DNA from: Desulfomonile tiedjei DSM 6799
GTDB taxonomy: Bacteria; Desulfobacterota; Desulfomonilia; Desulfomonilales; Desulfomonilaceae
DNA: 64,000 nucleotides
Reading direction: 5' to 3'
Assembly: GCF_000266945.1 (NCBI RefSeq)
Contig: NC_018025.1
Span: forward strand, 3,848,001 to 3,912,000
In this document: positions 62,016-64,000 of the stretch, in pieces
Layout: each line of letters begins with the position of its first letter
Position numbering within the stretch: the stretch's first letter is position 1
The notes under the pieces: generated by a model
Told to the model about the DNA's origin: nothing
Seen by the model: the letters and a program-made list of their open reading frames with translations, nothing else
The model's database searches: none
Position numbers and translations under genes: made by a program

Positions 62016-62211
62016 TACAGAATCCACCTCCTACGAGTGACTCACAGGCTGCTATCACCTGTTCAGGACCGATGGAGGACATGCACGGATGCCCGGGTAA
62101 CGGGCACTCGCACATGCACGGTTTTTCGTGGCAAGGCAAATACTTATTCTCACCTTCCCTCACATTCGTAGTGCGTCACTCTTGTGAAAGGTCCGAGACA
62201 TCACCATGCGA

Positions 62212-62598
62212 TCAGCGATAGTCTCCGGGCCAGGGATGACGGACTTTAATTTCGTTTCTTCTGTCCAGCCATAATTGGCGGGAGTCGCCGTCGCCTTCAT
62301 AGGCAAAGAACATACCGTCAGATTCCTGCCGATAGCATTCGGCTCGAACAGATCGTATTTTGTCACACTGAAATTGCTTTAGACGACTCCACTCTTCCTG
62401 GTTGACGAGCATCTTAAGAGCGAGGGCGCTCGGATCGTTTTCCAGGTCGATCCTCAAGAAATCGGAGAACTCCTGGGGAAGATTTTTGGCCGCCTCCATT
62501 TTTGCGAGATTCTGCGAACTGAGGCTTCCTCTGATTTCGCCCTCGTACATCCCTCCATTCCACTGAATTCCAAGCGCCTGACAAACTGAAAGAATCAT
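62212..62598 (-). CDS. Phage-block hypothetical protein
   Basis: 128 residues from the ATG at 62598, with GAGAGGGG upstream. Begins MILSVCQALGIQWNGGMYEG; helical (LPQEFSDFLRIDLENDPSALALKMLVNQEEW) and ends RHPWPGDYR. No family recognised. It follows the large beta-rich protein and precedes the lysis genes, so a tail-associated chaperone or assembly role is possible but unproven. Confidence 0.6.
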   Translation of the reverse strand: MILSVCQALGIQWNGGMYEGEIRGSLSSQNLAKMEAAKNLPQEFSDFLRIDLENDPSALALKMLVNQEEWSRLKQFQCDKIRSVRAECYRQESDGMFFAYEGDGDSRQLWLDRRNEIKVRHPWPGDYR

Positions 62599-62608
62599 GG
62601 ATCCCCTC

Positions 62609-64000
62609 TCAGATTTCGATGCTTCCCACAAGGCTTGCTTTGGTCAATCCTCCGGGAAAAGAGTTGTAGTAGCGTACAGACTGTTCCATTTGGGATTCAA
62701 CCGAGATCAAAGGAATGTAGTAGTGCACGCCTTCAGAAAAGAAGTCTTTAATGTAGCATCTGGCAGGTATTGAGGACGAAAAGACCGGAACGAGTAAGCA
62801 AGTCTCAGGCGGAGCCATCGAATCCATGCCTATGGCAGTGGTGAGGCGAAAATTGCTCGTAGAATTGAACGATACGCTAAACTCCAAATACACCTGACTA
62901 CCGTCCAATAGCGCAGCATATACTTTGTAATCGCTTCCTGAAGCAGGAATCCACATTTTGCCGGTGAATGCCGGTTCGTACGTCTCTGCTGCAAAAGGAC
63001 ACCATTTTCCGAAGATTTTCTTCATCCCTCGATAGGCAACTCCGCGCCAATCCATGACATCAATGGGTCCCTGAAACGTGCTCCTATGGTTGAAGGCGTA
63101 CATGATTCCAAGGAAAAGGCAGGATGGATCGTCGGATTTCACCTCAACTCCCTGGCTAACCGCTCTTTTCGTTTCAGAGGCATCGAGCCGGAGCGAACCT
63201 TCTTGGAGACTCAGGTAGACGCTGAACAATGTACCGGCCGTCAGGGCTTCGCAGTTGAGCGTAATACCGGATTCAGGGATATCGAAAAATCCGGTTTGCG
63301 GCAGGTACACGCCTTTTCCCGACTGTCTGCCGTACATCAACTGCGGAACGTGATTCTGGGTGGAATTCAACACCACGTTCATCAGCGCCGGCTTGTTCTC
63401 CTGAAGCGACTGAGTCCATGTGTTTCCGTCGTTCTCCTTCGATTCACAACCGTCCGGGAACATGGATGCTGGATTCGTGTTCCACCTCCGAACGGATAAT
63501 CGCGCAGTCGCTCCGACCTCACCGGAAAAAACCAGCCACACTCTCTTCCCGCGCCAGAGTTGGACCGGTTGAAACGTATGCCTGATCCAGACGTCCGCAG
63601 CCACACCTGTATTTATCGATCCCAGCGACTGGATTATCTGACCGGGAACGGTCCTGTTTTCAGCTTCGAAGAGGTGGATTTCCCCCAGAGCCGTATACGC
63701 TGCCGTGCCGTTTCTATCAGTTATTTTCCATTTGTAATGCCGATACGCCGCCGCATTCCTGACATGATAATCGCGAGCGCTTGTGGACCCGGTATCGTTC
63801 TCAAAATTCCAAGGAGTGGAACCGACTAATTGAGTCCAACCGACATCAGTATTATACGCTGGAGATACTTCATTTGAGCCCCAAAAAGTGAATGCTCGTG
63901 GATATGCTCTTACATTGATGTCTGCATTGCTGAAGGAAACAAAGCGAAATCTGTTAATAACCCTGGCATCGCCTGCACCAAGATCGATAGCCCAATAAAT
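62609..64000 (-). CDS. Phage tail-type protein with F5/8-C-like (discoidin) segment, 5' part outside the window
   Basis: The frame is open from 64000 down to the stop at 62609 (no stop in ~463 codons); a GTG at 63604 is internal. The part nearest the window edge reads YWAIDLGAGDARVINRFRFV, FWGSNEV, VGSTPWNF, ARDYHVRN, YKWKITDRNG, YTALGEIHLFE, the usual succession of a discoidin/F5-8 type C galactose-binding domain, ending in the EIHLFE strand. The remaining ~330 residues are beta-rich (WIRHTFQPVQLWRGKRVWLV, YLPQTGFFDIPE, IPASGSDYKVYAALLDGS). A sugar-binding tail fibre or receptor-binding protein is the likely role. Confidence 0.7.
   Translation of the reverse strand: MYWAIDLGAGDARVINRFRFVSFSNADINVRAYPRAFTFWGSNEVSPAYNTDVGWTQLVGSTPWNFENDTGSTSARDYHVRNAAAYRHYKWKITDRNGTAAYTALGEIHLFEAENRTVPGQIIQSLGSINTGVAADVWIRHTFQPVQLWRGKRVWLVFSGEVGATARLSVRRWNTNPASMFPDGCESKENDGNTWTQSLQENKPALMNVVLNSTQNHVPQLMYGRQSGKGVYLPQTGFFDIPESGITLNCEALTAGTLFSVYLSLQEGSLRLDASETKRAVSQGVEVKSDDPSCLFLGIMYAFNHRSTFQGPIDVMDWRGVAYRGMKKIFGKWCPFAAETYEPAFTGKMWIPASGSDYKVYAALLDGSQVYLEFSVSFNSTSNFRLTTAIGMDSMAPPETCLLVPVFSSSIPARCYIKDFFSEGVHYYIPLISVESQMEQSVRYYNSFPGGLTKASLVGSIEI

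Larger units (their letters stand above)
48731..64000 (-). mobile_element. Prophage-like block (right end outside the window)
   Basis: All 16 genes recognised here lie on the minus strand, closely spaced and with good ribosome sites: structural proteins, adaptor-like protein, lysis cassette, small proteins, terminase. The left edge is near 48.7 kb, judged by the change in gene content and strand; the right end is beyond 64000. No integrase, repressor, portal, capsid or protease is visible, and no attachment repeats could be identified. Host-type repeats have entered it at 58994-59340, suggesting an old resident element. Confidence 0.72.

Overview
The window reads as chromosomal DNA of an anaerobic bacterium, most likely a Desulfobacterota (deltaproteobacterial) relative such as a Desulfomonile/Syntrophobacter-type organism. 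The signs are an indolepyruvate:ferredoxin oxidoreductase pair, a molybdopterin oxidoreductase, a selD gene whose own active site is a UGA-encoded selenocysteine, multi-PAS hybrid histidine kinases, and many families of short palindromic repeats between genes. The genus is inference; nothing here fixes it.

Layout. 1-9.5 kb: two convergent hybrid sensor kinases (the first cut by the window start), a CorA-type Mg transporter, a PilZ-like protein and a small helical protein. 9.5-12.7 kb: repeat elements, a Trp-rich surface-type protein, a DUF488 protein. 13-17 kb: a molybdopterin oxidoreductase with a MarR regulator and matching palindromic operators, then a damaged toxin-antitoxin region in which a ParE-like toxin head is fused to a frameshifted HigB-like toxin tail. 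17-26 kb: VTT-domain membrane protein, DsbD-like thiol reductase, a truncated antitoxin, a DJ-1/PfpI protein, IorAB, an L,D-transpeptidase and the selenoprotein SelD.

26.4-41.6 kb holds the most interesting locus. A 2,641-residue iterative synthase carries duplicated nitronate-monooxygenase-like barrels, then KS, AT, ACP, KR and DH domains. It is translationally coupled to a 4'-phosphopantetheinyl transferase, which is followed by a B12-binding radical SAM enzyme. An SDR reductase of the thioester/fatty-acyl reductase type diverges upstream; a histone-like protein, a zinc-ribbon protein and a MATE exporter lie downstream. Together they look like a pathway that builds, modifies and perhaps exports an unusual polyketide/lipid. 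MetK and AhcY, which make SAM and clear its by-product, follow directly.

44.6-48.6 kb: a REC-GGDEF protein, an AAA+ ATPase with a DUF4032-like N-terminus, an HMG-CoA-lyase-family enzyme and an extremely acidic small protein. 48.7-64 kb (running off the right edge): a prophage-like block, all on the minus strand, with structural proteins (one with kelch repeats, one with an F5/8-C-like domain), an adaptor-like protein, a lysis cassette (XhlA-like, membrane proteins, NlpC/P60 endolysin) and a large terminase near its 3' end. No integrase, portal or capsid gene is visible in the window.

Short mobile or repeat DNA is abundant: a 212-bp MITE-like insertion with 4-bp target duplication, a pair of ~110-bp structured repeats 20 kb apart, C-tract/G-tract palindromes and multi-hairpin clusters. 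No tRNA, rRNA or CRISPR array was found by eye.
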